Source: Clostridia bacterium
GTDB lineage: Bacteria > Bacillota > Clostridia > Christensenellales > Borkfalkiaceae
Length of the DNA stretch: 64,000 nucleotides
Direction: 5' to 3'
Assembly (NCBI GenBank): GCA_029059705.1
Contig: JAIDVM010000011.1
Location: 1 to 64,000 of the forward strand
This document shows, one piece after another, positions 8,958 through 16,895 of the stretch (position 1 is the first letter of the stretch; the number at the start of each line of letters is the position of its first letter). The position numbers and the translations under genes were made by a program. The notes under the pieces were generated by a model. The model was given only the letters and a program-made list of their open reading frames with translations. It did no database searches and had not been told where the DNA came from.

Positions 8958-9077
8958 AACGCGTATAAGCGGCGCAATACTGCGTTGAACTACGCTTTTC
9001 TTCAGGTCGTTTACGGTTTAGTAAACTCCCCTTGAAAATACTCGTTCGCCTTGTCTTGCTTGCTTCTCCGTGTTTTA
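8955..9077. repeat. Family B repeat, 123-bp copy (B2)
   Basis: It begins TAAAACGCGTATAAGC at the tyrS stop codon and ends CCGTGTTTTA. The central hairpin is GTTTAC / GTAAAC (9009-9014 and 9021-9026). A second right-end-like stretch (CTTGCTTCTTTGAGTTTTA) follows to about 9122. The length equals that of the purH-purD copy. Confidence 0.85.
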
Positions 9078-9136
9078 ATTGGGTTGGTAAGCCCGCCGTT
9101 CTGCTTGCTTCTTTGAGTTTTATAGTTTGTAAAAAA

Positions 9137-9766
9137 ATGCAATCATATTTATCCGTTTCGGGCATAACCGAAACACAAAAAATTATTGAAAAATCCCGCT
9201 TTATCGCAACCTCGGCGCACGTCTGCGGCGAGGACGAGGCGCGGGATTTTATTAATAAAATTTCCGCAAAATACAAGGACGCAACCCACAACTGCTTTGC
9301 TTGCGTTGCGGACAACCTCGGCAATTTTTTGCGCTTTTCCGACGACGGCGAACCACAGGGCACGGCGGGTATGCCCATGCTTGAAGTTTTAAAAGCCAAC
9401 CGCCTTTACGAGGTTGCCGTGGTGGTAACCCGTTACTTCGGCGGCATAAAACTGGGGGCGGGCGGACTTGTGCGCGCCTATTCTGGGGCGGTTGCCGAAA
9501 ACCTTTCCGCCGCGCAAAAGGTTTTGTACGAAACGTGCGCCGAAAGCAGTTACACCGCCGAATATCCCGCGGTTGACGCTGTTTTGCGCTATTTTTCCGA
9601 AACGGGCGCAAACGTTTTAAGCACGGATTATCAAAATGAAGTTACCTTCACCGTCGCCGTAAAAAAGCGCGGGGAAGAGCAATTCAATTCAAACCTTATA
9701 AACCGCTTAAACGGCAAAATAAAAATACGAAAAATAAAGGAATATTTCTTTCCGTTTAAAATTTAA
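9137..9766 (+). CDS. YigZ/IMPACT (UPF0029) family protein
   Basis: This 209-residue protein matches the YigZ/IMPACT family. Signature stretches are SRFIATSAHV, GNFLRFSDDGEPQGTAGMP and VVVTRYFGGIKLGAGGLVRAY, and a ferredoxin-like C-terminal half follows. Family members are linked to translation control, but the biochemical role is unclear. I place the start at 9137, because the upstream in-frame stretch from 9032 is repeat sequence. There is no Shine-Dalgarno sequence. A -10-like TATAGT (9121-9126) lies only 10 bp before the ATG, so the mRNA may be leaderless. Confidence 0.85.
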   Translation: MQSYLSVSGITETQKIIEKSRFIATSAHVCGEDEARDFINKISAKYKDATHNCFACVADNLGNFLRFSDDGEPQGTAGMPMLEVLKANRLYEVAVVVTRYFGGIKLGAGGLVRAYSGAVAENLSAAQKVLYETCAESSYTAEYPAVDAVLRYFSETGANVLSTDYQNEVTFTVAVKKRGEEQFNSNLINRLNGKIKIRKIKEYFFPFKI

Positions 9767-9774
9767 TATTAAAA

Positions 9775-9807
9775 ACGGCGGACGAAAATCGTCCGCCGTA
9801 ATTTTTT
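9775..9807. terminator. Bidirectional terminator between converging genes
   Basis: The stem ACGGCGGACG / CGTCCGCCGT (9775-9784 and 9790-9799) has a T run on the right and an A run on the left. It serves yigZ (+) and the EFR1-type gene (-). Confidence 0.88.
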
Positions 9808-10567
9808 ATTCGTAATCTTCTGCTTTGTATTGCGTATAAACTCGCTTGCCCATAACGGTAATCGCGCCTTTCGGGCACTTTGAAAAGCACCTGTAACAAG
9901 TCGTACATCTGCCCGAAAAAGTTGTGCCCTTTTCACAAACCGAAATGTTTTTCATTGGGCATACGCCCTCACATTTCCCGCATTTAACGCACTTTTGCGC
10001 GTCCGCTTTAACGGTTTTGCAATAGCGGCGGGGCTTGTTGTAAAAATACAGCCTCTGCCCAAAAAGCCCCGCAATCCGCGCAAAAACGCTTAAACCGTCT
10101 TTCGGGAAATTCCCCGACTTAATTCTTTCGGCAGTCAAATTTATTTTTTCGTCGGCGGCGCGGATTAAAGCGCGGTTCTTTTCCCGCGGTTTTTTCAAAA
10201 GCGGGTTGTCGCCAATGCAGTCGGGCATTTTAACGTGCAGCCCGCCCAAAATCTTTGCGCCGCGCTTTTTTAAAAGCCTTGCGCCGCAGTCCGCGCCGTC
10301 GCCGCTGAAAAGCCCCATCGTGCACACGATAAAAACTTTTTTTCCGCGGAAAATTTCTCCGTTATTTTCGATAAATTCGCGCACGATTTTGGGCACGTTC
10401 GAAAAATAAACGGGGTACCCGAAAATTATTTTATCCGCATTTTTAATTGCTTCCGCCGCGCGCTCGTCCTCAACCGCAAAGCTTTTTGCGCCGCCGTCAA
10501 TAAGGGTTACAAGCTTTTCCACGCAACGGCGGGTGTTTCCCGTGCCGCTGAAATAAATTCCTACCAT
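9806..10567 (-). CDS. EFR1 family flavodoxin-ferredoxin fusion
   Basis: This 253-residue protein fuses an N-terminal flavodoxin-like domain (SGTGNTRRC at the FMN phosphate loop; FGYPVYFSNVPKIV) to a C-terminal double [4Fe-4S] ferredoxin (CVKCGKCEGVCP and CTTCYRCFSKCP, about residues 195-240). It would act as a cytosolic electron carrier. The partner enzyme is unknown and no redox enzyme is adjacent. It has its own promoter facing away from recX. Confidence 0.85.
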   Translation of the reverse strand: MVGIYFSGTGNTRRCVEKLVTLIDGGAKSFAVEDERAAEAIKNADKIIFGYPVYFSNVPKIVREFIENNGEIFRGKKVFIVCTMGLFSGDGADCGARLLKKRGAKILGGLHVKMPDCIGDNPLLKKPREKNRALIRAADEKINLTAERIKSGNFPKDGLSVFARIAGLFGQRLYFYNKPRRYCKTVKADAQKCVKCGKCEGVCPMKNISVCEKGTTFSGRCTTCYRCFSKCPKGAITVMGKRVYTQYKAEDYE

Positions 10568-10576
10568 AACGTTAAA

Positions 10577-10605
10577 ATTATAGCCGCGCGGTTTTCATTT
10601 GTCAA
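10577..10605 (-). promoter_or_regulatory. Promoter of the EFR1-type gene
   Basis: On the minus strand TTGACA (10605-10600) and TATAAT (10582-10577) are separated by 17 bp, a perfect consensus. It is back to back with the recX promoter. Confidence 0.85.
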
Positions 10606-10613
10606 AGTGTTAA

Positions 10614-10642
10614 TTGACAAAGGCTTGCGCGGGTGTTAAAAT
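10614..10642 (+). promoter_or_regulatory. Promoter of recX-birA-nnrD
   Basis: TTGACA (10614-10619) and TAAAAT (10637-10642) are separated by 17 bp. The start would be about 15 nt before the recX ATG, with AAAGGTG between. Confidence 0.82.
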
Positions 10643-10664
10643 AACCGCGTAAAGGTGAATTTTT

Positions 10665-11282
10665 ATGTCCGAAATAACTTTAATCGAACCCCAAAAAAAG
10701 GATAAAACCCGCTGCAACGTTTACGTGGACGGCGCTTTTTATTGCGGAATCAAGCTCGAAGTTGCGGTTAAATATCACTTAAAATCGGGCATGGCGATAG
10801 ACAAAGCCCGCCTTGATGAAATTCAGCTCGAAACCGAAAAAAGTCAGGCTCTCGACAAAGCTATGACGCACCTTTCCGCAACCATGAAAACGGAAAAACA
10901 GATTAAAGATTTTTTGACGAAAAAGGGCTATACCGAGGCGGTTTGCGGTTACGTTTTGGAAAAGCTTAAATATTATAATTTTGTGGACGATTACGCCTAT
11001 TGCCGCGCCTACGTTCAAAGCGTAAAGGGCAAGGGCAAGCGCGCGCTGTTTGCCGACTTATATAAACGCGGCGCGGATAAACGCGCAATAGAAAAGGCCT
11101 TGGACGAGGTGGAAGAGGACGACGGCGAAGCGCTTGCGGTGCTTGAAAAGTATATGCGCGGAAAGCAACCCACCAAGGAAAATTTGTTAAAGGGCGTAAA
11201 ATATCTCGTTTCCAAGGGCTTTGAATACGAAACCGCCAAGTCCGCGCTTTTGAAATTCGGGGGCGAAGATGAAGATTATTGA
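10665..11282 (+). CDS. recX: Regulatory protein RecX
   Basis: This 205-residue RecX family protein modulates RecA filaments. It is made of all-helical three-helix repeats, with typical stretches TEKQIKDFLTKKGYTE, YYNFVDDYAYCRAYVQ and YLVSKGFEYETAKSAL. It has an extended N-terminal segment of about 60 residues, as in other Clostridia. It overlaps birA by 14 bp, so the two are translationally coupled. recA is not in the window. Confidence 0.88.
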   Translation: MSEITLIEPQKKDKTRCNVYVDGAFYCGIKLEVAVKYHLKSGMAIDKARLDEIQLETEKSQALDKAMTHLSATMKTEKQIKDFLTKKGYTEAVCGYVLEKLKYYNFVDDYAYCRAYVQSVKGKGKRALFADLYKRGADKRAIEKALDEVEEDDGEALAVLEKYMRGKQPTKENLLKGVKYLVSKGFEYETAKSALLKFGGEDEDY

Positions 11283-11949
11283 GCTTGAAGAAGTGGATTC
11301 CACGAATAATTTTTGCAAGAGATACCAAGGCGTTGAGGATATAACCGTAATCGCCGCGCGCCAAAGCGGGGGTAGGGGCACCAAGGGGCGCGGCTTTTCT
11401 TCGGAAGAGGGCGGGCTTTACGTTTCGGTAATGAAAAACCACAAAAATTTTCCCGCCGAAAACGCTTTTAAAATTATGTTAAACGCGTGCGTTGCCGTGT
11501 GCAAAACGCTTGAAGGCTTTGGCGTAAATCCCGTAATCCGCTGGGCGAACGACGTTTTGGTAAACGGCAAAAAAATTTGCGGAACTTTAATCGAAAACAC
11601 CTTTTCGGGCGCATATATCACGCGTTCAATCGTGGGCACGGGCATAAACGTAAATAATGAAATCCCCGCCGAACTTTGTGAAATTGCCACGTCTTTAAGC
11701 GCGGAATTAAATAAAAATATAAAGGTTTCCGCCGTTAAAAAGCCGCTTTTGAAAAATCTTGAAAAGGATTATTCGGTTGCGGACTATAAAAAATTTATAA
11801 ATTGGCTTGGGAAAGAGGTTACGCTTAAAACAAACGAGCAAAGCATAACCGCAACCGCCATAGATATAGCCGAGGACGGCAGATTGATTGTAAAAATAGA
11901 CGGCGAAACAAAAAAAATCAGCTCGGCAGAGGTAAGTTTAAGACTTTAA
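11269..11949 (+). CDS. birA: Biotin--[acetyl-CoA-carboxylase] ligase (no DNA-binding domain)
   Basis: This 226-residue biotin protein ligase transfers biotinyl-AMP to a biotin carrier lysine. GRGTKGRGF (about 34-42) matches the biotinyl-AMP loop and RWANDVLVNGKKICGTLIE (about 91-109) the ATP/biotin site. It begins directly with the catalytic core, so it lacks the N-terminal helix-turn-helix of repressor-type BirA and cannot be a biotin repressor. It is in a recX-birA-nnrD operon with overlapping ends. Confidence 0.9.
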   Translation: MKIIELEEVDSTNNFCKRYQGVEDITVIAARQSGGRGTKGRGFSSEEGGLYVSVMKNHKNFPAENAFKIMLNACVAVCKTLEGFGVNPVIRWANDVLVNGKKICGTLIENTFSGAYITRSIVGTGINVNNEIPAELCEIATSLSAELNKNIKVSAVKKPLLKNLEKDYSVADYKKFINWLGKEVTLKTNEQSITATAIDIAEDGRLIVKIDGETKKISSAEVSLRL

Positions 11950-12866
11950 TGAAAGAAAAATTATCAAAAAAACAACTCGAAGAGCTGGGTATAACATGTC
12001 CCCTTGACGGCGGCGTAAAAATTTATTCCCCCCGAGATATAGCGGAGTTTTACCCCGTCCGCCCGCGGAATTCGCACAAGGGTACGTTCGGTTCGGCAAA
12101 TTTAATTGCGGGCTCTGCGCAGTATGCGGGCGCCGCCGCGCTTTCAGTTTGTGCGGCGTTAAAGTCGGGCTGCGGTTACGTAAAGCTTACAACGGCAAAC
12201 GAGGTAAAAACCGTTCTCGTTCCCGCCTTTCCGCAAGCTATCTTTTTTGATAAGCCCGATTTATCTTCAAACGCAATCGCGGTTGGAATGGGTTGCGGCA
12301 CAACGGAGGAGCTTTACGGCACGGTTAAATTTCTGCTTAAAAATTATAGCGGCACGCTGATAATCGACGCCGACGGCTTAAACGCGCTTTCGGTGTTCGG
12401 CAAAGATATTTTAAAAGAGAAGAATTGCAAGGTTATATTAACCCCGCACGCAAAGGAATTTTCCCGCCTTAATGGTTTAACGGTTGAACAGATAACCGCC
12501 TCGCCGATAGAGGCGGCGCGCAAGTTTGCAAGCGAATACAAAGTTATCCTTTTGTTAAAGGGCGCGGCAACCGTAATCTGCGACGGTTCTGAAAAGGAAA
12601 TAAAAACCGCGCTCAACGTCCGCGGCTCGTCGGCGCTTGCAAAGGCGGGCAGCGGCGATATGCTTTCGGGATATCTTTGCGGCACAGCGGCGCGCGGACT
12701 TAATCCGTTCGATGCGTGCGTGTGCGCAACCTATACAATGGGACTTGCCGCCGAGCTTGCCGCAAAACGGAAAACGGATTATTGCGCAACGGCGCAGGAT
12801 ATTCTCGAAAAAATTCATTTTGCCGTCAAGCGCTTGACAACGCAAAACCCGTCTGATAGAATATAA
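11949..12866 (+). CDS. nnrD: ADP-dependent NAD(P)H-hydrate dehydratase
   Basis: This 305-residue ribokinase-like enzyme repairs hydrated NAD(P)H. Key features are the family start SHKGTFGSANLIAGS, IIDADGLNAL, LTPHAKEF and NVRGSSALAKAGSGDMLSG, which carries the catalytic Asp. The epimerase half (NnrE) often fused at the N-terminus is missing. Residues 1-40 are a short unrelated extension. Its ATG overlaps the birA stop (TAATG). Its 3' end contains the promoter for the downstream riboswitch. Confidence 0.88.
   Translation: MKEKLSKKQLEELGITCPLDGGVKIYSPRDIAEFYPVRPRNSHKGTFGSANLIAGSAQYAGAAALSVCAALKSGCGYVKLTTANEVKTVLVPAFPQAIFFDKPDLSSNAIAVGMGCGTTEELYGTVKFLLKNYSGTLIIDADGLNALSVFGKDILKEKNCKVILTPHAKEFSRLNGLTVEQITASPIEAARKFASEYKVILLLKGAATVICDGSEKEIKTALNVRGSSALAKAGSGDMLSGYLCGTAARGLNPFDACVCATYTMGLAAELAAKRKTDYCATAQDILEKIHFAVKRLTTQNPSDRI
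12834..12862 (+). promoter_or_regulatory. Promoter of the manganese riboswitch transcript
   Basis: TTGACA (12834-12839) and TAGAAT (12857-12862) with a 17-bp spacer lie inside the last codons of nnrD. Transcription would start about at the 5' base of riboswitch stem P1. Confidence 0.8.
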
Positions 12867-12867
12867 T

Positions 12868-12993
12868 GTGTTGAGAGGGAGTAGTTATCAGGTTGCGGCA
12901 ACAAACCCCGATTAATTCGTGTCGTAACCCCTTTATATAAGGAACAAGACTTTCAGCTTAAAAGAAATTTTAAGTTGAGGTCTTATTTTTTTT
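12868..12993 (+). promoter_or_regulatory. yybP-ykoY manganese riboswitch with terminator
   Basis: The conserved GGGAGTAG lies at 12876-12883 and the 3' conserved AACAAGAC at 12943-12950. P1 pairs TTGAGAG (12871-12877) with CTTTCAG (12950-12956), and a small hairpin CCTT.TATAAGG precedes the 3' motif. The P1 3' strand overlaps the 5' arm of a terminator (12946-12963 with 12968-12984, then eight T). Ligand-stabilised P1 would therefore block termination, giving an Mn2+-activated switch, as known for this class. Confidence 0.85.
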
Positions 12994-13075
12994 GCTTTAA
13001 AAGTCAACAATAAAAAGAGCGCAACTTATAAAAAAGTTTAAGTTTAAATAAAAAGCAGGATAAAGAGGTAAATAA

Positions 13076-14242
13076 ATGAATTACGACCTTATTTTAGACA
13101 ACGCCGCAGCCACGTGGATAGTAAATTTGATTTTGCTCGCAATCGGCTTCGTGCTGCTTATAAAGGGCGCCGATTTCTTTGTCGACGGCTCGGCGGGCAT
13201 AGCTAAAAAATTGCGTATTTCAACCTTTATAATAGGCGTAACCGTCGTTGCAATCGGCACCAGCGCGCCCGAGCTTGCGGTAACGATAGTTGACGCCGCA
13301 GCGGGCACGGGCGAATTTATCATGGGCAACATTTTGGGCAGCAACGCTTTGAACATTTTGCTCATTTTGGGACTTTCGGCGGTTATCTGCAAGCTGCCCA
13401 CCGAAAAGACTACCCGCATGATAGACATGCCTTTTTTGGTTTTTGCAAGCGCGCTGTTTCTCATTTTCGGAATATTCGTCGGGACTTACAATTTCGGCAC
13501 GGCGGAAGGCGGCACGGCTTATCTCAACGCAACCATGCCCTGGTATTGCGGCTTAATTCTTTTGTTGCTCTATTTCGGCTTTATGGCTTATAATATCGTC
13601 CTCGCCCGCAAGCAGTCGAAAGCCTGCTTAGAGCAAGCCACAGCCGTTTCGGTTGCCGACCCGTATACGGGCGAACCCAACCCCGCGGAAGGCAACGGCT
13701 TTATGGCAAAATTAAAGGCGGGCTACGAGGGCATGCTTGCAAAAGTGTGGTTTTTGATAGTAATCGCAATCGTCGGGCTTTTAATGGTGGTGGGCGGCGC
13801 AACGCTCGTCGTCAACGCGGCAAGAACCATTTCGGTAAACTTAATAGGTATCGACCCCGAAATAGTTGCGTTGACGGTGGTTGCGTTCGGCACTTCTTTG
13901 CCCGAATTGATAACCTCGGTTTCCGCCGCGAAAAAGGGCGACGTGGGCATAGCCACGGGCAATATAATAGGCAGCAACGTTGCAAATTTATTGCTTATCG
14001 GCGGCGTGGGCGCGCTTTGCACGGGCTCGCGCGGGGTGCCGTTCACCATGGAAGGCTTGGTCGGCGGCGTAATTTCGCTGTTTGCCGCGCTTTTGATTTT
14101 CGGCTTTTCCGTCGGCAGCAAAACAAAGAGTTTAGGCAGAATTGCGGGCATAGTAATGCTTGTCAGCTTCGTAACTTATTACGGCTTTATTTTCCTCAAC
14201 AAATACGTATTTTTCCTTTATCTTCCGGGGCTTCCCGCTTAA
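13076..14242 (+). CDS. Cation/Ca2+ antiporter (CaCA family, CaxA/YrbG-like), Mn2+-regulated
   Basis: This 388-residue inner-membrane antiporter has ten or more membrane segments and the two inverted alpha-repeat motifs of the Ca2+/cation antiporter superfamily: VVAIGTSAPELAV (about 60-72) and VVAFGTSLPELITS (about 263-276), with GNILGSNALN and GNIIGSNVAN. Family members exchange Na+ or K+ for Ca2+. Control by a manganese riboswitch suggests that this one exports Mn2+, or Ca2+ and Mn2+. It has a good Shine-Dalgarno sequence (AAAGAGG) and forms a single-gene unit. Confidence 0.88.
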   Translation: MNYDLILDNAAATWIVNLILLAIGFVLLIKGADFFVDGSAGIAKKLRISTFIIGVTVVAIGTSAPELAVTIVDAAAGTGEFIMGNILGSNALNILLILGLSAVICKLPTEKTTRMIDMPFLVFASALFLIFGIFVGTYNFGTAEGGTAYLNATMPWYCGLILLLLYFGFMAYNIVLARKQSKACLEQATAVSVADPYTGEPNPAEGNGFMAKLKAGYEGMLAKVWFLIVIAIVGLLMVVGGATLVVNAARTISVNLIGIDPEIVALTVVAFGTSLPELITSVSAAKKGDVGIATGNIIGSNVANLLLIGGVGALCTGSRGVPFTMEGLVGGVISLFAALLIFGFSVGSKTKSLGRIAGIVMLVSFVTYYGFIFLNKYVFFLYLPGLPA

Positions 14243-14339
14243 AATTAAAAAACCGCGGTATAATCCGCGCTTTCCTTGTCAACAATAATCGTAAGGCAGT
14301 ACATATAATAAAATATACCCTGCCGAAGATGAGGTTGAT

Positions 14340-14687
14340 ATGAATATAAAACGCGGAGAGTTATATTACGCCGATTTATCGCCGGTAGTAGGGAGCGAGC
14401 AGGGCGGCGTGCGACCCGTCCTCGTCGTGCAAAACGACGTCGGCAACAAATACTCCCCAACGGTAATAGCGGCGGCGGTAACCAGCAAAATAAACAAGGC
14501 AAAATTGCCCACCCACATCGAGCTTCCCTCGTCCGTTTTCGGGCTGCAACGCGATTCGGTAATTTTGTTAGAACAAATTCGCACGCTTGACAAGCGCCGC
14601 TTAAAGGAGCGCATAGGCGAACTGAGCGACGCCACCATGTCGCGGGTGGATAAAGCAATTTTAATAAGTCTTGGTTTTACAAAATGA
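14340..14687 (+). CDS. mazF: MazF/PemK family endoribonuclease without adjacent antitoxin
   Basis: This 115-residue MazF (EndoA/NdoA-like) toxin cleaves m[25 protein letters not shown] carries the catalytic Arg and [10 protein letters not shown] the Thr; [22 protein letters not shown] is the C-terminal signature. No mazE-like gene precedes it: the 97 bp upstream hold no reading frame of useful size. The Bacillus ndoA arrangement does have an antitoxin gene there. The antitoxin may be elsewhere or absent. Confidence 0.88.
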   Translation: MNIKRGELYYADLSPVVGSEQGGVRPVLVVQNDVGNKYSPTVIAAAVTSKINKAKLPTHIELPSSVFGLQRDSVILLEQIRTLDKRRLKERIGELSDATMSRVDKAILISLGFTK

Positions 14688-14693
14688 TACTCG

Positions 14694-14718
14694 GCGCCGC
14701 GCTTTAAGCGCGGCGCCC
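14694..14718. terminator. GC-rich hairpin after mazF
   Basis: The near-perfect palindrome GGCGCCGCGCTT / AAGCGCGGCGCC is followed by only a weak T stretch (CTTAATTT). Confidence 0.6.
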
Positions 14719-14768
14719 TTAATTTGTCAAACGCATTATATAACCGCCCAAATTTCACCCCGCTTTCA

Positions 14769-14797
14769 TTGACAAACGCGACAATTTGGGTTATTAT
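14769..14797 (+). promoter_or_regulatory. Promoter of lspA-rluD, nearly leaderless
   Basis: TTGACA (14769-14774) and TATTAT (14792-14797) with a 17-bp spacer leave only nine bases before the ATG at 14807, so the transcript should start within about 3 nt of the start codon. Confidence 0.75.
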
Positions 14798-14806
14798 GTT
14801 GGAGAT

Positions 14807-15547
14807 ATGCCGAACAAGAAATTTAATTTAAAATTAAAACCTCACTTCGGAAAAGTAAGCATAATTTTAATCGTCGTAGCCGCGCTGTTAATCGCGGCTG
14901 ATTTGGTTACAAAGCATTTTGCCGACGTTTACCGCTGGGAACTTATCATTATCCCCGGCTTTGCCGAAATTCAGGGCGGTCACCACAACACGGCGGCGGC
15001 TTTCGGCGGCTTCGATATTGGTCAGCCCGCGCTTATAGTTTTGACTTTTATTTTGCTCGCGTTTCTCGTTTTTGCGTTCGTGTGTCTGCCCGAAAAGCGC
15101 GTAATTTTAAAAACTGCAACCGCAATAGTTATTGCGGGCGCAATCGGAAATTTAGTGGATAGAATTTGGTTCAGCGCAATAAACGACGGAGCGGGCTACG
15201 TGCGCGACTGGTTCGGGCTGTGGATATTCGTTGGCATACTCTATTGCAACTTTGCCGATTTTTACATAGTAATCGGCGTTGCTGTCGTTGCACTGTCGCT
15301 GCTGTTTTTCGACGACTGGGCGGTGTTCCCGCTTACGAAATCCGCAAAGGCGGCGCAGGCTGCAAGAAGGGCTGAAGAGGATAAAAAGAACGCCGAAAAC
15401 GCGCAACCCAACGCCCCTTGTCATTCTGAGCAAAGCGAAGAACCCCCCGCCGTTCCGAACGGCAGTGAAGAACCTTCTTCCTCTGTCATTCCGAACGATA
15501 GTGAAGAACCTCAATCACCTCCCGAAAATAAAGAAGAAGACAAATGA
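14807..15547 (+). CDS. lspA: Lipoprotein signal peptidase (signal peptidase II)
   Basis: This 246-residue membrane aspartyl protease cleaves signal peptides from prolipoproteins. It has four membrane segments. The catalytic Asp pair is in IGNLVDRI and CNFADFY, and HHNTAAAFG is the upstream conserved loop. After residue about 190 comes a charged, disordered tail of about 55 residues that is absent from typical LspA (about 160-170 aa). The tail is built largely from translated family A repeats (CHSEQSEEP, VPNGSEEP, VIPNDSEEP). The ATG at 14807 has GGAG only 2 nt away, which fits the leaderless promoter geometry. The longer TTG start at 14786 would lie inside the promoter. Confidence 0.9.
   Translation: MPNKKFNLKLKPHFGKVSIILIVVAALLIAADLVTKHFADVYRWELIIIPGFAEIQGGHHNTAAAFGGFDIGQPALIVLTFILLAFLVFAFVCLPEKRVILKTATAIVIAGAIGNLVDRIWFSAINDGAGYVRDWFGLWIFVGILYCNFADFYIVIGVAVVALSLLFFDDWAVFPLTKSAKAAQAARRAEEDKKNAENAQPNAPCHSEQSEEPPAVPNGSEEPSSSVIPNDSEEPQSPPENKEEDK
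15419..15511 (+). repeat. Family A repeats inside lspA (three units)
   Basis: Units lie at about 15419-15446, 15452-15475 and 15484-15511, each related to TGTCATTCTGAGCGNAGCGAAGAATC. All are in frame and give Ser/Glu-rich peptide. Confidence 0.85.
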
Positions 15548-16455
15548 AAAAGGAAATTATAACCGCACAGGAAAACTATGCCCGTGCGGACGTTTTTTTA
15601 AGTGAAAAGCTCGGCGGAACGCGTTCATCCGTTAAAAAACTGTTTGAAGGCGGCTTTGTTTTAATAGGCGGCAAGCCCGCAAAGCCCTCGCAAGCCGTTT
15701 CCGCTGGCGCAACCGCGGAAGTAACCTTGCCCGACGCGGTAAGCTGCGAGGCAAAGCCCGAGGATATCGAAATAGATATCGTTTACGAGGATAAGGACGT
15801 AGCCGTAATAAACAAGCCGCAGGGCATGACTGTGCACGCGGGCAACGGCAACACCGAAGGCACGCTCGTAAACGCGCTTTTGTACCGTTTGGACAGTTTA
15901 AGCGGCATAAACGGCGTAATCCGCCCCGGCATAGTTCACCGCATAGATAAGGATACTTCGGGGCTGTTGGTCGTTGCAAAAAACGACGCGGCGCATTTAA
16001 GCCTTGCAAAGCAAATAGAAGAAAAAACCTGCCGACGCACCTATCTCGCTCTTTTGGAGGGCAATTTAAAAAACGATTGCGGCACGGTTACGACATATAT
16101 AGGGCGCGACGGTAAGGACAGGATAAAAATGGCGGTGGTGGAACCCAACCGCGGAAAGCTTGCCATTACCGATTACACCGTGTTAAAGCGATTTAAGCAA
16201 AATTTTACGCTTTGCCGCTTCGACTTGCGCACGGGCAGAACGCATCAGATAAGGGTGCACGCCCGACATATGGGCAACCCCGTCGTCGGCGACCCCGTTT
16301 ACGGTGTAAAAAAGCAAAAATTCAACTTAAACGGTCAGCTTTTGCACGCGTGGCGGCTGCAATTTTCGCACCCTTCCACGGGTGAGGAAATGAGCTTCGA
16401 AGCTCCCTTGCCCGATTACTTTAAAGAGGTGTTAAACAAACTCACCGAAATTTAA
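15544..16455 (+). CDS. rluD: RluA-family rRNA pseudouridine synthase (RluD-like)
   Basis: This 303-residue protein has an N-terminal S4 domain (about 15-75) and a RluA-type catalytic domain. HRIDKDTSGLLVVAK (about 132-146) carries the catalytic Asp, and RTGRTHQIRVH and HAWRLQFSHP complete the signature. It probably modifies 23S rRNA helix 69 uridines. The ATG overlaps the lspA stop (ATGA), a lspA-rluD coupling common in Firmicutes. Confidence 0.9.
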   Translation: MKKEIITAQENYARADVFLSEKLGGTRSSVKKLFEGGFVLIGGKPAKPSQAVSAGATAEVTLPDAVSCEAKPEDIEIDIVYEDKDVAVINKPQGMTVHAGNGNTEGTLVNALLYRLDSLSGINGVIRPGIVHRIDKDTSGLLVVAKNDAAHLSLAKQIEEKTCRRTYLALLEGNLKNDCGTVTTYIGRDGKDRIKMAVVEPNRGKLAITDYTVLKRFKQNFTLCRFDLRTGRTHQIRVHARHMGNPVVGDPVYGVKKQKFNLNGQLLHAWRLQFSHPSTGEEMSFEAPLPDYFKEVLNKLTEI

Positions 16456-16472
16456 AATCGGGTTTTAACCGC

Positions 16473-16501
16473 TTGCAAAATCGCTTTGGCAATGCTAAAA
16501 T
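16473..16501 (+). promoter_or_regulatory. Promoter of the small membrane protein / der / plsY unit
   Basis: TTGCAA (16473-16478) and TAAAAT (16496-16501) are separated by a 17-bp spacer. Confidence 0.7.
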
Positions 16502-16535
16502 ATAAAGCGCAAATCAAAATTTAAAGGAGTTAAAT

Positions 16536-16877
16536 ATGGCAAAGAAAACTACTAAAACCACAAAAACTACGCGCCGCTCCACAACCGAGCGCGACATCGA
16601 AAAATTCTGCGCGTTCTGGGCAATGGCAATCGCTGCAATTTTATATATTTTCAGCGGCATAATCGCCCTCGTAATCAGATACGCCGACGTAGCGAACATT
16701 TTTTCTACGATTTTAAACGTGGTAACCTTGCTCGGCAACATCGCAATGATAGTCGCAATAGCGCTCCCCGCTTATAAATACGCGGTAACCAAAGGCAAAA
16801 ACGGCAAAATAATTTATTGGATTTTACTCGTAATTTTCGCTTTCGGCGTAGTTATGAGCTTCATCGGACATATTTAA
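16536..16877 (+). CDS. Small three-helix membrane protein of unknown function
   Basis: This 113-residue protein is not recognised. Residues 1-22 are a basic Lys/Thr-rich cytosolic segment (KKTTKTTKTTRRSTTERD). Three hydrophobic segments follow at about 27-48, 55-80 and 91-112. The start has AAAGGAG at 16522-16528 and its own promoter, so it is well expressed on sequence grounds. It precedes der by 18 bp, but nothing ties its function to der. Confidence 0.75.
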   Translation: MAKKTTKTTKTTRRSTTERDIEKFCAFWAMAIAAILYIFSGIIALVIRYADVANIFSTILNVVTLLGNIAMIVAIALPAYKYAVTKGKNGKIIYWILLVIFAFGVVMSFIGHI

Positions 16878-16895
16878 TTTAAAACAGAAAAACTT

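Noticed and set aside
9032..9136. N-terminal extension of YigZ
   Set aside because: The in-frame upstream stretch is repeat-derived sequence. The conserved family start (MQSYLSVSG) is at 9137.
14243..14339. mazE-like antitoxin before mazF
   Set aside because: No frame of useful length with a start and ribosome-binding site exists in this 97-bp gap.
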